A stretch of 64,000 nt of DNA from Kosakonia arachidis (GCF_900116535.1 NZ_FPAU01000009.1:52780-116779), one strand, 5' to 3'. Numbered from the stretch's first letter, positions 1-8,003 are shown. Numbers and translations are program-made. The notes: a model not told the origin generated them from the letters alone.

Positions 1-568
1 CCGGCCGGATCCGGTTCAGTACCACCCGGTATGTCTTCCACTCCGTTAACAACGTTTTTTCGCTGTCGGTGGCAATACCCAGTTCAACAGCATCCTGAAG
101 TGTCGCAATCATGTTATTTGCCTGAGTTAACCGCTCCTGCTTTTTGCGTTGGGCTTCTGCCTCATCATCCACTGGTGCGGCAGTAATTTTCCCACCGTCA
201 AAAATAAATGCCCCGCCGATTGCTTTTTCTCCCGCAGCGGTAAATTCATGCGGCACATTCTCCGGTGCGATTTCCACCACAATCTGATTAACCGGAAATA
301 TTGTGCTCGCATCATAAGAAAAGTGGACGATTTCTTTTGAATCCGGATTAAATGATATTTTAAGCGTTTCAGTTGACAGCGTCTTAAGCCATAGATACCA
401 GTCGCTATCATTCTCATCTTTCAGAAAAACGATATTCATTCCCGGAGATTTTGCGATGTAATATAATTCCAGCTCATCGGGGGAAAGTGTTGCAACCTCC
501 TCTGGTGTGTATTTTCCCCATTTTTCTAATGGTTCATATTTTTTAAATGTGCCTGATTGCATTGTCAT
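1..568 (-). CDS. Tail fibre assembly protein (P2 gpG/Tfa type), 3' end cut by window
   Basis: Open frame of 189 codons that runs off the left edge, so the C-terminus is missing. Its ATG overlaps the stop of the tail-fibre gene (TAATG), the usual arrangement of a fibre gene and its chaperone. The N-terminal half is acidic and variable. The part near the edge reads EWKTYRVVLNRI, a typical C-terminal region of Caudovirales tail-fibre-assembly proteins, which help fold and attach the distal fibre. The length so far fits the family. Assignment rests on position and this C-terminal signature. Confidence 0.85.
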   Translation of the reverse strand, partial: MTMQSGTFKKYEPLEKWGKYTPEEVATLSPDELELYYIAKSPGMNIVFLKDENDSDWYLWLKTLSTETLKISFNPDSKEIVHFSYDASTIFPVNQIVVEIAPENVPHEFTAAGEKAIGGAFIFDGGKITAAPVDDEAEAQRKKQERLTQANNMIATLQDAVELGIATDSEKTLLTEWKTYRVVLNRIRP

Positions 569-2436
569 TAAGCCACCCATGCCGTGAACCAGTTCCCACC
601 AATGTTATATTGAATATAACGATATTGTACTGCTGTATAGTTTGACTTTTGCAGCACCGCAGTAACAACAGCGCCGGCTGGAGCATAGGCAAAATTATTA
701 TCATTATTCCCGTTATTTACTTCGCCTGGTGACGCTAATCTGATGCCTCCTTGCAGGAAATTAGTGCCCACCCACGAAGCCCCGGCAAAATTACCGCCGA
801 CCCATGCTGTTGTTGCATAAGGGCTTAAATCCTGCAAATATCGTTCGTCGAAATTGCTGTAGTTGCCGGGTACTATATGCCCGGCCATTTGCAAATGACC
901 GGTTCGGACATTGATATAGCCCGCCATCCCCTCATTTCCGTTGAGCGTGGAATAAAAACCAATCCCATACCAGGATTTAATCATCATGTTGGCACTGTTA
1001 AAGCTGGCATCATCATTGCCAAAGGTAATGCCGGTCTGCTTATCCGATATCCAGAATCCGCGGTGAAGATTCAGCTCGCCGTTTATGGTTCCTCCGGAGG
1101 CATCAATACTGGAAACCCATGCGCTCCAGACGTTGTTCCAGTATGTACGGATATAGCTGCGCGAATTATTATAAATACGGTAAATCTGCGTAATACCGGC
1201 GTGTTTATATACCTCAAGTGAACCAGCACTAGCTTCCGGGTAGTTAGCACCAGCCGCTGCATAATCATTTGTATTCTGGTAATACAGCCCCGGTGTCATA
1301 AACGAGTTGAGGTCAGCCGCATTGCCGATAGCCACCGCCTGGCCGTTAAAAATATCCTGCGCCGTCACGTTGATATCAGCGGATAATTCCCGGCCATTAA
1401 CCCTGCGGGTGAGCGGAACCCGGCCATTGGCATTGTCATTAGCCGCCTTAACCGCTCTGGGTGTGGCCGCGAGCACCTCAGACGCGTTATCGGTCGCGCT
1501 GCTGAGCTGGACAAGCCCCTTTTGCCCCGTGGTCGCGTCCTGTGCCGTGTATTTTCCGTTAGCAAGGTCATACGCTGCCTTAACCGCTTTCGGCGTGGCG
1601 GCGAGCGCCTCAGACACGTTATCGGTCGCGCTGCTCAACTGGACAAGCCCCTTTTGCCCCGTGGTCGCGTCCTGTGCCGTGTATTTTCCGTTAGCAAGGT
1701 CATACGCCGCCTTAACCGCTTTCGGCGTCGCGGCGAGCGCCTCAGATACGTTATCGGTGGCGCTGCTCAACTGGACAAGCCCCTTCTGCGCCGTGGTCGC
1801 GTCCTGTGCCGTGTATTTGCCACTGGCAAGGTCATACGCTGCCTTAACCGCTCTGGGCGTGGCGGCAAGGTTCTCCGCTGCGCTGTCCGTGGCGCTGCTG
1901 AGCTGGGTAAAACCTTTGTCCGTCAGTGTGGCATCGGGATGGCGACGCGATTGCTCATGCTCCGCAAGTTTGTCATCCACATAATCCTGCGTGGCCATCA
2001 CGACGGAACCGTCAATAGCCAGCTCAACAGAGGCAACATCGGACAGCATAATCACCATGCGCAGAGTCTGGGCCCGCCCGGAACCTTCTTCGAGCTCTGG
2101 CTTATAGCTTTCTGCCATATTGCCGACGGCGACCAGTGTGCCGGTGTCGTCATAAAGTCCCATTTCACGCAGCCAGAAACCGCCCGTTTCCGGCGGGATG
2201 ACCAGTTCGGCCACCACATAATTTTTATGCCTGTTGTCCTGGCTGATTTTATTCAGCGTCTGGCGCCAGACCTCATTGATAAGTTTTGTCTGCCCGGCGT
2301 CCGGCTGCGGCAGCGTACCGCCGCCATCACCGACGGCCATCGCAGTAATATTCACCTTTTTCCCGCCCGGCGTGAGGGCTGCCGCAAATTTTGCCACCCC
2401 TGCCGTGGTGACGACGGTTTTGTATTTCGTTGCCAT
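568..2436 (-). CDS. H: P2-type tail fibre protein gpH
   Basis: A 622-residue fibre that determines host-receptor binding. The N-terminal 150 residues (start MATKYKTVVTTAG, then MAVGDGGG and a GGFWLREMGLYDD segment) are the conserved baseplate-attachment part of P2-like fibres. Residues 178 to about 337 are tandem repeats of a 44-residue phage-fibre motif with core QLSSATD and TPxAVKAAYDLA. Residues from about 340 onward are the variable, receptor-binding part and end in a Trp/Tyr-rich tip. It follows gene I by 10 bases and is coupled to the assembly chaperone. P2 H is of similar size; the distal part differs from P2 as expected for host-range modules. Confidence 0.93.
   Translation of the reverse strand: MATKYKTVVTTAGVAKFAAALTPGGKKVNITAMAVGDGGGTLPQPDAGQTKLINEVWRQTLNKISQDNRHKNYVVAELVIPPETGGFWLREMGLYDDTGTLVAVGNMAESYKPELEEGSGRAQTLRMVIMLSDVASVELAIDGSVVMATQDYVDDKLAEHEQSRRHPDATLTDKGFTQLSSATDSAAENLAATPRAVKAAYDLASGKYTAQDATTAQKGLVQLSSATDNVSEALAATPKAVKAAYDLANGKYTAQDATTGQKGLVQLSSATDNVSEALAATPKAVKAAYDLANGKYTAQDATTGQKGLVQLSSATDNASEVLAATPRAVKAANDNANGRVPLTRRVNGRELSADINVTAQDIFNGQAVAIGNAADLNSFMTPGLYYQNTNDYAAAGANYPEASAGSLEVYKHAGITQIYRIYNNSRSYIRTYWNNVWSAWVSSIDASGGTINGELNLHRGFWISDKQTGITFGNDDASFNSANMMIKSWYGIGFYSTLNGNEGMAGYINVRTGHLQMAGHIVPGNYSNFDERYLQDLSPYATTAWVGGNFAGASWVGTNFLQGGIRLASPGEVNNGNNDNNFAYAPAGAVVTAVLQKSNYTAVQYRYIQYNIGGNWFTAWVA
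1426..1905 (-). repeat. Tandem 132-bp repeats inside the tail-fibre gene
   Basis: Three full units and one partial unit of 44 codons each. The two middle units (1642-1773 and 1510-1641) are nearly identical at DNA level, while the outer units carry substitutions. Each unit has QLSSATD, AATPxAVKAAYDLA and GKYTAQDATT. These are protein-coding shaft repeats that can expand or contract by recombination. Confidence 0.9.
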
Positions 2437-2446
2437 TTTCTTTTAC

Positions 2447-2977
2447 TCACTCCGGGTAAACCGTGGTCACGTCGCCGCTGTAATTCACGCCACCGGCAAA
2501 GAGAGCTCCGGCAACGTCCTGAATAATATTGAGGCCGATAAGATGGCGGCTGGCGGGCTTTGCATCCGCAATGAGCCGCTCCATCTCGGTATACATTTCT
2601 TCGGTGATACCGGTTTCCAGTACGCCGATATCAAGCCGGAATGTGCCTGGCGGATCGCCGGTCTCCCACCACTCGGTGACATTAATGAGATAGCCGAGCG
2701 GCTCGACCACGCGCCGCACTGCGCCGATGGTGCCTTTATGACAGTGGATAAAATAGGCGCTGCGGATAACGTCCCGTTTCGTCTCTTCCGGCCAGTTCTC
2801 GTCCCACCGGTCAACGGAAAACGCCCAGGCCAGCCACGGCAACAGGCTGACCGGACACAGGTCAGGATTCCACAGGCGGCGCAGCGGTATCGGGGTGTTT
2901 TCGATTTCAGAACAGGCGCGCGCGGCGGCCACCTCCAGCGCCGAGGAGCCCACCGGCAACAGCCGCGATTCACTCAT
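2447..2977 (-). CDS. I: P2-type baseplate protein gpI
   Basis: A 176-residue baseplate protein of the P2 gpI family, beginning MSESRLLPVGSS. Conserved segments include LLPWLAWAFSVDRWDE, FIHCHKGTIGAVRRVVEPLGY and TEWWETGDPPGTFRLDI. In P2 it joins gpJ and gpW to make the wedge that links the tail tip to the fibres. I chose the ATG that overlaps the last bases of gene J (ATGAGTGA) rather than the longer frame five codons upstream, because known gpI proteins start at this motif. Co-transcribed with V-W-J-I-H-G. Confidence 0.92.
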   Translation of the reverse strand: MSESRLLPVGSSALEVAAARACSEIENTPIPLRRLWNPDLCPVSLLPWLAWAFSVDRWDENWPEETKRDVIRSAYFIHCHKGTIGAVRRVVEPLGYLINVTEWWETGDPPGTFRLDIGVLETGITEEMYTEMERLIADAKPASRHLIGLNIIQDVAGALFAGGVNYSGDVTTVYPE

Positions 2978-3878
2978 CGGAGCCCCCGACAACTATCCGG
3001 TAATCAGTGCAAAAAGAGGCTTGTGTTTTATCGAGTACGATGTCAGCCGCCGGGGCGGCCAGCTCAACACGCTGCACACCTTCAACATGGAGTGCGGCAT
3101 AAATGGCAGATTTACGGATATCGCGACCGAGGCGATGCTGTGCGCTGATATACGCCTTGAGTTTGTTTTCCGCCGCACGGCGAACCGGCTCACTTTCCGG
3201 GCCCGGGTAGAGATAAAGCGTGGCGTCAATCCGGTAATCAACAATCGCCGCTGACTGCACGGTCACGCGGTCGGCAACCGGCCTCACATCCTCATCGTTA
3301 AGGGCATTTCGCACGGCCATCAGCAGGTCATCCGACGCTGCGCCGTTATCCTCGCGCGACAACACAGAGACGGTTACACAGGCGGGTGCCGGGCTGATAA
3401 CGGAAATATCCGCGACACGTCCGTCGGCGCTGCGCCCATGAAATTCATAAGCCCCGGTTGAGCCCGCCACGCTCAGCCCTTCCATTGCCTGCTGAATGCG
3501 TAGCCGGTAATCACTGTCCGCCTCCATCACCGCCGCGACGGGCGGGAATGCGGCGTCACCAGCCGGGGTGATAACCAGCCTCGCGACGTCATAATTCGCG
3601 CCGATAACGTCGAGGTCATTGCCGGTGGCATAGGCAAGCATCGTCGCGCGGGCGGCTTCGTTCACGCGCTGACGCCACAGCACCTCACGATACGCGTTCT
3701 CTTCCAGAAACTTGGTCAGCGGCTCGGATTCCAGTGCCAGCGTGCGGGCAACGGCGTCCTGCTCTTCAGCAGGGAACAGCGAAACCAGCGTCGCCTTGCG
3801 TTCGGTGAGAATGCTCTCGTAATCGAGTTCCTCGACCACATCCGGGGCGGGGAGCTCGCTCAGGTCAACAATCGGCAT
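2970..3878 (-). CDS. J: P2-type baseplate wedge protein gpJ
   Basis: A 302-residue baseplate J-like protein. The start MPIVDLSELPAPDVVEELDYE is characteristic of P2 gpJ, and the central GVSVAG-like turn (LSVAGSTGAYEFHGRSADGRVADISV) is the conserved core of the family. It forms the baseplate wedge together with gpW and gpI. The length equals that of P2 gpJ. It lies 4 bases after gene W and overlaps gene I by 8 bases, so the order of the P2 tail operon is kept. Confidence 0.93.
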   Translation of the reverse strand: MPIVDLSELPAPDVVEELDYESILTERKATLVSLFPAEEQDAVARTLALESEPLTKFLEENAYREVLWRQRVNEAARATMLAYATGNDLDVIGANYDVARLVITPAGDAAFPPVAAVMEADSDYRLRIQQAMEGLSVAGSTGAYEFHGRSADGRVADISVISPAPACVTVSVLSREDNGAASDDLLMAVRNALNDEDVRPVADRVTVQSAAIVDYRIDATLYLYPGPESEPVRRAAENKLKAYISAQHRLGRDIRKSAIYAALHVEGVQRVELAAPAADIVLDKTQASFCTDYRIVVGGSDE

Positions 3879-3882
3879 GGGT

Positions 3883-4227
3883 TCAACTCACAGGAAGGGT
3901 TAATGAAAGGGTTTCCCCGGTGCTGACGAGCTGGCCGGTCAGATTGACGGTCATCCGGCCTTCGCTTTGCTCCGTAGTGATTTCACTCAGCGTGATGCGC
4001 GGCTCCCACTTCAGGAGCGCCATATAACAGGCCACGCGGATTTGCAGCGTGAGCGCCGGTGTCTGCGGCTGGTCAATCAGCGTGGAGAGCAGCGAGCCAT
4101 ATTCCCGGCGCATGACGCGGGAGCCGACCGGCGTGCGCAGAATGTCGCTCATGCTCTGGCTGACGTGCTGTGAATCAGTAAGCGCGCGGCCATTTACGCG
4201 GCTCATGCCGGTATAGTTCACTGTCAC
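3883..4227 (-). CDS. W: P2-type baseplate protein gpW (T4 gp25-like)
   Basis: A 114-residue protein of the gpW/gp25 baseplate family, with the family hallmark DILRTPVGSRVMRREYGS near residue 30. In phage tails and type VI secretion this protein nucleates the sheath at the baseplate. The reading starts at GTG, whose last two bases are shared with the TGA of gene V (GTGA), so translation is probably coupled. A later ATG (residue 8, before SRVNGRAL) would shorten a conserved N-terminus. Confidence 0.9.
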   Translation of the reverse strand: MTVNYTGMSRVNGRALTDSQHVSQSMSDILRTPVGSRVMRREYGSLLSTLIDQPQTPALTLQIRVACYMALLKWEPRITLSEITTEQSEGRMTVNLTGQLVSTGETLSLTLPVS

Positions 4228-4859
4228 AGGGGGGCTCCTGTTGTGCCGCCGCTGTCGCCGGGGTGCTGATGGGTGTGAAGCACTTTGCCGTTGGACGACA
4301 ATGCGCCGCCGCTGTGCGAGATATTCCCGCTCATCGTGCCGCCTTTCTGCACCTCCAGCGTGCCGGTAATGAGCCTGTTCGTGCAGACCACTTCCGGGGT
4401 GTCGAGCGTGATGCGCGAAGAGGCTTTGACCAGCACCACCGGCACGGTGGCGGTGAGGGATTCCGATGCGGTAACGTCGGCGGTTCTGATGCCGCTGACC
4501 GTCAGCGCACTGGTCGCCGGTTCGTACTCAATAACCGCGCCATCCGGGAAAGCAATATGCAGGGCGTCAGCCGAAGCGGACGGGGCGCGGTTCTCATCGG
4601 AGAAAATGCCGGGCAGCACAAACGCGGTATCGAGCTCGCCGCCTACGGCCAGAATGAGCACCTGTTCGCCAATGGAGGGAGCCCACCATGTGCGCGAACG
4701 CCCGGCGCGCTGCGTCAGCCACTGGAGCCAGTCGGTAACATTGCCGCCGGTCTGCACGCGACAGCGCCCGGCATCAAGGTCAGTGTCGACAATAACGCCG
4801 GTGCGTATCATATTGCGCAGCGTGCGCGCAAGTTCATTTAAATTTGTGAGTTTGTTCAT
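4224..4859 (-). CDS. V: P2-type tail spike / baseplate hub protein gpV
   Basis: A 211-residue tail-tip spike, the same length as P2 gpV. It starts MNKLTNLNELARTLRNMIRTG and contains an OB-fold part (RCRVQTGG, WLQWLTQRAGRSRTWWAPSIGEQV), then the beta-helix repeats. It ends in a His-rich metal-binding apex (LHTHQHPGDSGG). The trimer punctures the outer membrane at infection. The frame extends 22 codons further upstream, but I place the start at this ATG to match P2. It is the first gene of the V-W-J-I-H-G operon, and a foreign two-gene unit lies immediately upstream on the other strand. Confidence 0.93.
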   Translation of the reverse strand: MNKLTNLNELARTLRNMIRTGVIVDTDLDAGRCRVQTGGNVTDWLQWLTQRAGRSRTWWAPSIGEQVLILAVGGELDTAFVLPGIFSDENRAPSASADALHIAFPDGAVIEYEPATSALTVSGIRTADVTASESLTATVPVVLVKASSRITLDTPEVVCTNRLITGTLEVQKGGTMSGNISHSGGALSSNGKVLHTHQHPGDSGGTTGAPL

Positions 4860-4977
4860 GGATGAAAGGATGCGGTCATACAGTTCAAACAGCAAAACAT
4901 GCTGTTTTATTGACAGATGAAACAACTGCGGGTAGAAAACAAACTCTGTGGATTAAACAATAAAAAAAGAGGAAAGG

Positions 4978-5520
4978 ATGTCGACGCTAAAAAACAACTA
5001 CAGGCCGATGACAGCAGGTGAAATAAGAATGGCGCGGACTCTTTTTCAGAACGCCATTAATTATAGCGCCGTAAAAATTTATAACGGTGATTATTTGCCG
5101 TTTGGTTTGCAAAATAGCCGCGTCGCTATGACACCAGACGGCAATATGTACTATCCTGAAGCACTCTTCAGAGAAGATTTTTCCTTTGGTGACATCACGG
5201 ACAAGGCGCTGTTCATGCATGAAATGGGGCATGTATGGCAGCACCAGATGGGCGTCAATGTCCGGACTCGTGGTTTAGTTAGCTGGGCTTCAAGCTATGA
5301 ATACTCTTTGCCAAACGAAAAGGATTTAGCAGATTACAGCCTCGAACAACAGGCTTCTATTATTGCTGATTATTATGTGCTGACTAACTTTGGTGTGAAT
5401 GTTTTTATTCAGCAATCCACTTTTAAAGGCATCATCGGACCTGATTTACGAGATAAATACAAGAATATTCTTAAATACTTCCTTGCATCACCCACTAATA
5501 AAAGGTGCCTGTGGAAATGA
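4978..5520 (+). CDS. Putative zincin-like metallopeptidase effector (phage cargo gene)
   Basis: A 180-residue protein with a zinc-peptidase signature HEMGH at residues 81-85 in the context DKALFMHEMGHVWQHQ. A Glu in SLEQQASIIADY (about residue 123) is a candidate third zinc ligand. There is no signal peptide or membrane segment. Similar small zincins occur as effector domains near Rhs/VgrG proteins; I recall this only as a family impression. The gene has a strong ribosome site (AGAGGAAAGG), is transcribed against the flanking late genes, has lower GC, and overlaps the following lipoprotein gene by ATGA. It sits directly behind the spike gene V. An effector role with the lipoprotein as its antidote is inferred. 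Confidence 0.65.
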   Translation: MSTLKNNYRPMTAGEIRMARTLFQNAINYSAVKIYNGDYLPFGLQNSRVAMTPDGNMYYPEALFREDFSFGDITDKALFMHEMGHVWQHQMGVNVRTRGLVSWASSYEYSLPNEKDLADYSLEQQASIIADYYVLTNFGVNVFIQQSTFKGIIGPDLRDKYKNILKYFLASPTNKRCLWK

Positions 5521-5918
5521 AAAAATTAATGCTAATTGCGTGGTCGCTTTTACTGAGTGGTTGCATGGTAGATAACTCACCCTACCGGGCCGCTGATATT
5601 TCATTATCTGCAAATGGACAACCTTGCGTTACAGTATCGAAGGATTCACTGACCAGTGACGGAAAATCAAAATTGCTGGTTCTCAGAGTATCCGAGCGAG
5701 CCCCGGACAATAATATGAAACAGGTCTGGGAACGTGATGATATGAGTAACCCAACGCTGACTGTGATACCTGATAGATGTCTGCCCGTGGATTACCACTT
5801 TGAGAAAGGTAAAGAGTACAGCGTCACAGCAATCACTGCCTTTTCAGCAAGTGAAGTGGGGACTAAACGTATATGGTCTGCAGGTTTCAACCTGGAGAAT
5901 TTAGCCCCAAAACGATGA
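5517..5918 (+). CDS. Small lipoprotein, candidate immunity partner of the zincin
   Basis: A 133-residue protein with a classic lipoprotein signal: MKKLMLIAWSLLLSGCM, lipobox LSGC, acylated Cys at residue 16. The residue after Cys is Met, so no Asp retention signal is seen and outer-membrane sorting is expected. The mature part is a short beta-rich domain with further Cys residues. The start codon lies in the stop of the zincin gene (ATGA), so the two are translationally coupled. Periplasmic lipoproteins paired with secreted hydrolases are often immunity proteins. That role is inferred from context; the fold is not recognised. The stop abuts the convergent stop of gene S with no spacer. Confidence 0.65.
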   Translation: MKKLMLIAWSLLLSGCMVDNSPYRAADISLSANGQPCVTVSKDSLTSDGKSKLLVLRVSERAPDNNMKQVWERDDMSNPTLTVIPDRCLPVDYHFEKGKEYSVTAITAFSASEVGTKRIWSAGFNLENLAPKR

Positions 5919-6362
5919 TCATAGATGTTTAAAGATGACGTCCTCTATCATCACAATATCCTCTTTGTTTAAGCCCAGCAGAAGCCGTCGCGGATACACA
6001 ATATCAGGACGGTTTCGGGCCGGTTTATCCTTTAATCCATACTGATGAACCCGCGCGATGCGCTGTACTTTGTCGGTAAACTCCACCACTGCCGCGCTGT
6101 CATTACCGCTGGCTTTCATATAGCGATTCGTGCGCAGCTTCGCGAACATCTCGCGCTTGATACGGCCTTTCTTTGCGCGCAGCGGCTGGGGTTTTCGTTT
6201 TGCGTATGGTGAGCCGTCCGGGTTTTTCTGGGCTTTGATGCGCTGCTGTTGCTGCTGGCGCAGCTTCTTCGCAATGTCGACGGTAAGACGCCGACGCCCG
6301 GCAGGGGACAGCGCAGCCAGCAGCCCGGCAAGCTCATTCTCAAACGGTTTAAATTCAGTCAT
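5919..6362 (-). CDS. S: P2-type tail completion protein gpS
   Basis: A 147-residue, strongly basic protein of the P2 gpS (phage virion morphogenesis) family. Marks are SPAGRRRLTVDIAKKLRQ at the N-terminus, QKNPDGSPYAKRK in the middle and YPRRLLLGLNKEDIVMIEDV near the end. gpS is needed to complete the tail and join it to the head. It overlaps the end of gene R by 8 bases. The C-terminus is about as long as P2 gpS, so the cargo genes inserted right behind it left gpS intact. Confidence 0.9.
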   Translation of the reverse strand: MTEFKPFENELAGLLAALSPAGRRRLTVDIAKKLRQQQQQRIKAQKNPDGSPYAKRKPQPLRAKKGRIKREMFAKLRTNRYMKASGNDSAAVVEFTDKVQRIARVHQYGLKDKPARNRPDIVYPRRLLLGLNKEDIVMIEDVIFKHL

Positions 6363-6822
6363 CCCACTTACTCACCAGTTCGCCATTGATGTACAGCTCC
6401 ACCGGACGCGTGACCGGCTCCGGCGGGGGCGGTTCCGGGATGCGCCGGACGTGAAGCGCTGAGCCGACCTCGTTAACCAGCGTTCGCTCGGTCAGGGCAA
6501 GGCTCATGCTGATATCAAAACTGCTGTCATTGTTGAGATCGGCCTCAAAGGTGAAGCCTTTCGCCTGACCTGTGGCGGTTTCCATAATGTCGGGCTGATG
6601 CTCACGCAGCCACGCCAGCACCGGCACAAGCAATAAATCCGCATCGCCGGTAAAGTCCGTCACCACCACATTGAGCGTGTAACGCTTCTCGAATGACAGC
6701 GAGGTGGCGAGCGTGGCGACAAGGTTGCCGCTGTCGACAAACAGCCGCAGCATCTCAGGGTTGGTTTTCAGCACCGGCACGGCATCAGCCAGGGCTTTTC
6801 TCAGACTGTCGGGCTTCAGCAT
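6355..6822 (-). CDS. R: P2-type tail completion protein gpR
   Basis: A 155-residue protein of the P2 gpR family. Typical segments are MLKPDSLRKALADAVPVLK, LSFEKRYTLNVVVTDF and PVLAWLREHQPDI. It acts with gpS in finishing the tail tube terminus. The start overlaps the end of lysC, as in P2, and the gene runs into S with an overlap of 8 bases. The Pro-rich stretch near residue 130 (EPPPPEP) is a linker before the C-terminal ELYINGELVSKWDD segment. Confidence 0.9.
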   Translation of the reverse strand: MLKPDSLRKALADAVPVLKTNPEMLRLFVDSGNLVATLATSLSFEKRYTLNVVVTDFTGDADLLLVPVLAWLREHQPDIMETATGQAKGFTFEADLNNDSSFDISMSLALTERTLVNEVGSALHVRRIPEPPPPEPVTRPVELYINGELVSKWDD

Positions 6823-7075
6823 CTAAATCATCCTGACATTGTTTGATGGTTTCGACCTGGAGCGCACAGCTTTCCAGCGCCCGCTCAAGGTTGCGGATAT
6901 CGGCACTTAAATCGCCGTTCGTGTGTGGATCACTGCCCGGCATCGGGCAAAGGCTGACTTTCGGGCAGCCGCTGTAAACAATCACCGGCGCTGGCGCAGG
7001 CGGCGCGCTTGTGCAACCGGCGCACAGCATCAGGTAAATCAGCGCTGTACCAGCGGCGAAAGGCGTCATTTTCAT
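6785..7075 (-). CDS. lysC: Outer-membrane spanin subunit (Rz1-like, LysC)
   Basis: A 96-residue Rz1-type spanin nested in the +1 frame of lysB. The signal ends in LMLCAGCTSAPPAPAP, giving lipid-modified Cys 21 followed by the proline-rich segment typical of o-spanins. With the inner-membrane partner it fuses inner and outer membranes in the last step of lysis. Its 3' end overlaps gene R. It is intact, although the endolysin and holin upstream are destroyed. Confidence 0.85.
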   Translation of the reverse strand: MKMTPFAAGTALIYLMLCAGCTSAPPAPAPVIVYSGCPKVSLCPMPGSDPHTNGDLSADIRNLERALESCALQVETIKQCQDDLDAEARQSEKSPG

Positions 7076-7343
7076 TGAGTAACCTCGTTATGGTCTGTTC
7101 CCGCCGGGCTTCCCGATCACCGGCAGTATTCAGCTTCTGGCGTAAATCCACCTGCGCCCGTTCGTTTTTATCCGCCCGGTCACGGGCAACAATGAGCTGG
7201 TTTTTCAGCATGCCGATCGTCAGCTTTTGCTCGCCCGCGACGCGGCTCGCTTTATCAAAAGACTCCCGCAGGGCGCTATTCTCATGGCGCAGCCACAGCA
7301 GCCCGGCCACCGCAAGCGCCAGCACCACCATTAACGTTTTCAT
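6930..7343 (-). CDS. lysB: Inner-membrane spanin subunit (Rz-like, LysB)
   Basis: A 137-residue protein with one N-terminal membrane anchor (VVLALAVAGLLWL) and a long periplasmic coiled coil (about residues 25-100, rich in Glu, Gln and Arg). This is the i-spanin layout. It pairs with LysC, whose gene lies within its 3' half. Its ATG overlaps the stop of the truncated endolysin gene (ATGA). In P2 the corresponding gene tunes lysis timing. Confidence 0.85.
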   Translation of the reverse strand: MKTLMVVLALAVAGLLWLRHENSALRESFDKASRVAGEQKLTIGMLKNQLIVARDRADKNERAQVDLRQKLNTAGDREARREQTITRLLNENDAFRRWYSADLPDAVRRLHKRAACASAGDCLQRLPESQPLPDAGQ

Positions 7344-7497
7344 TGCGTCCCCTTCAGGCAGTAATCCCGCTCGCGCTTGCGCCGGTTCTCCAGCCCTTTA
7401 TTTTTGATTCCGTTGATGTAGACCCAGCGCGGGAGCTGGTCACAGGCCTGTTGCCATTTTTTCTGGTTCAGGAAATACACCAGTGTCGACTGACAGG
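7340..7497 (-). pseudogene. 3' remnant of phage endolysin (GH24 lysozyme type)
   Basis: About 51 codons of the C-terminus of a phage lysozyme survive: CQSTLVYFLNQKKW, ACDQLPRWVYINGIKNKGLENRRKRERDYC. This is the conserved end of GH24 endolysins, with the QLPRWVY and GLENRRKRE motifs. The catalytic Glu/Asp/Thr part is gone. Upstream of about 7497 the frame enters antisense terminase sequence. The fragment could be translated as a fusion, but it cannot be a working lysozyme. Confidence 0.85.
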
Positions 7498-8003
7498 CCG
7501 GCGCCGGGTGCGTGGTTATCGCGCCGCCGCTGGTTGCCGGGGGTAAATTCCGCATTCTGGAGCGGCATCAGTGGAAGGGGATGGATTTTGCCACACAGGC
7601 CGAGTCTATCCGCGAGCTCACGCAAAAATACAACGTCGAATACATCGGGATTGATGCGACCGGACTCGGTCAGGGCGTTTTCCAGTTGGTACGCTCCTTC
7701 TACCCGGCAGCGCGCGACATTCGCTATACCCCGGAAATGAAAACCGCGATGGTGCTGAAAGCCAAAGACACCATCACGCGCGGTTGCCTCGAATATGACG
7801 TCAGCGCAACCGACATCACGCAGTCGTTTATGTCCATCCGCAAAACCATGACCAGCAGCGGGCGCAGCGCCACCTATGAGGCCAGCCGCACCGAAGAGGC
7901 CAGCCACGCCGATCTCGCCTGGGCCACCATGCACGTACTGATTAACGAACCGCTGACCGCCGCGAGCGGCCAGCCCTCATCCTCAATTCTGGAGTTTTAT
8001 TAA
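7498..8003 (+). pseudogene. P: 3' remnant of large terminase subunit gpP
   Basis: About 167 codons of the C-terminal nuclease part of P2 gpP: GGKFRILERHQWKGMDFATQ, YNVEYIGIDATGLGQGVFQL, TPEMKTAMVLKAKD and EEASHADLAWATMH. P2 gpP is close to 590 residues, so the whole N-terminal ATPase (Walker A/B) is missing. Homology starts at GAGCVVIAPP near 7500, just beside an in-frame TGA at 7491. The stop overlaps the start of Q (TAATG) as in P2. A GTG at 7512 could start a fragment, but packaging activity is excluded. Confidence 0.88.

Noticed and set aside
1307..2526. Long open frames on the + strand opposite the tail-fibre gene
   Set aside because: They are antisense shadows of the repeat region of H with repetitive composition and no domain or ribosome site.
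7440..7934. 164-residue complement-strand frame opposite the terminase remnant
   Set aside because: Only its first-strand end is endolysin-like; the rest is antisense to conserved terminase codons.
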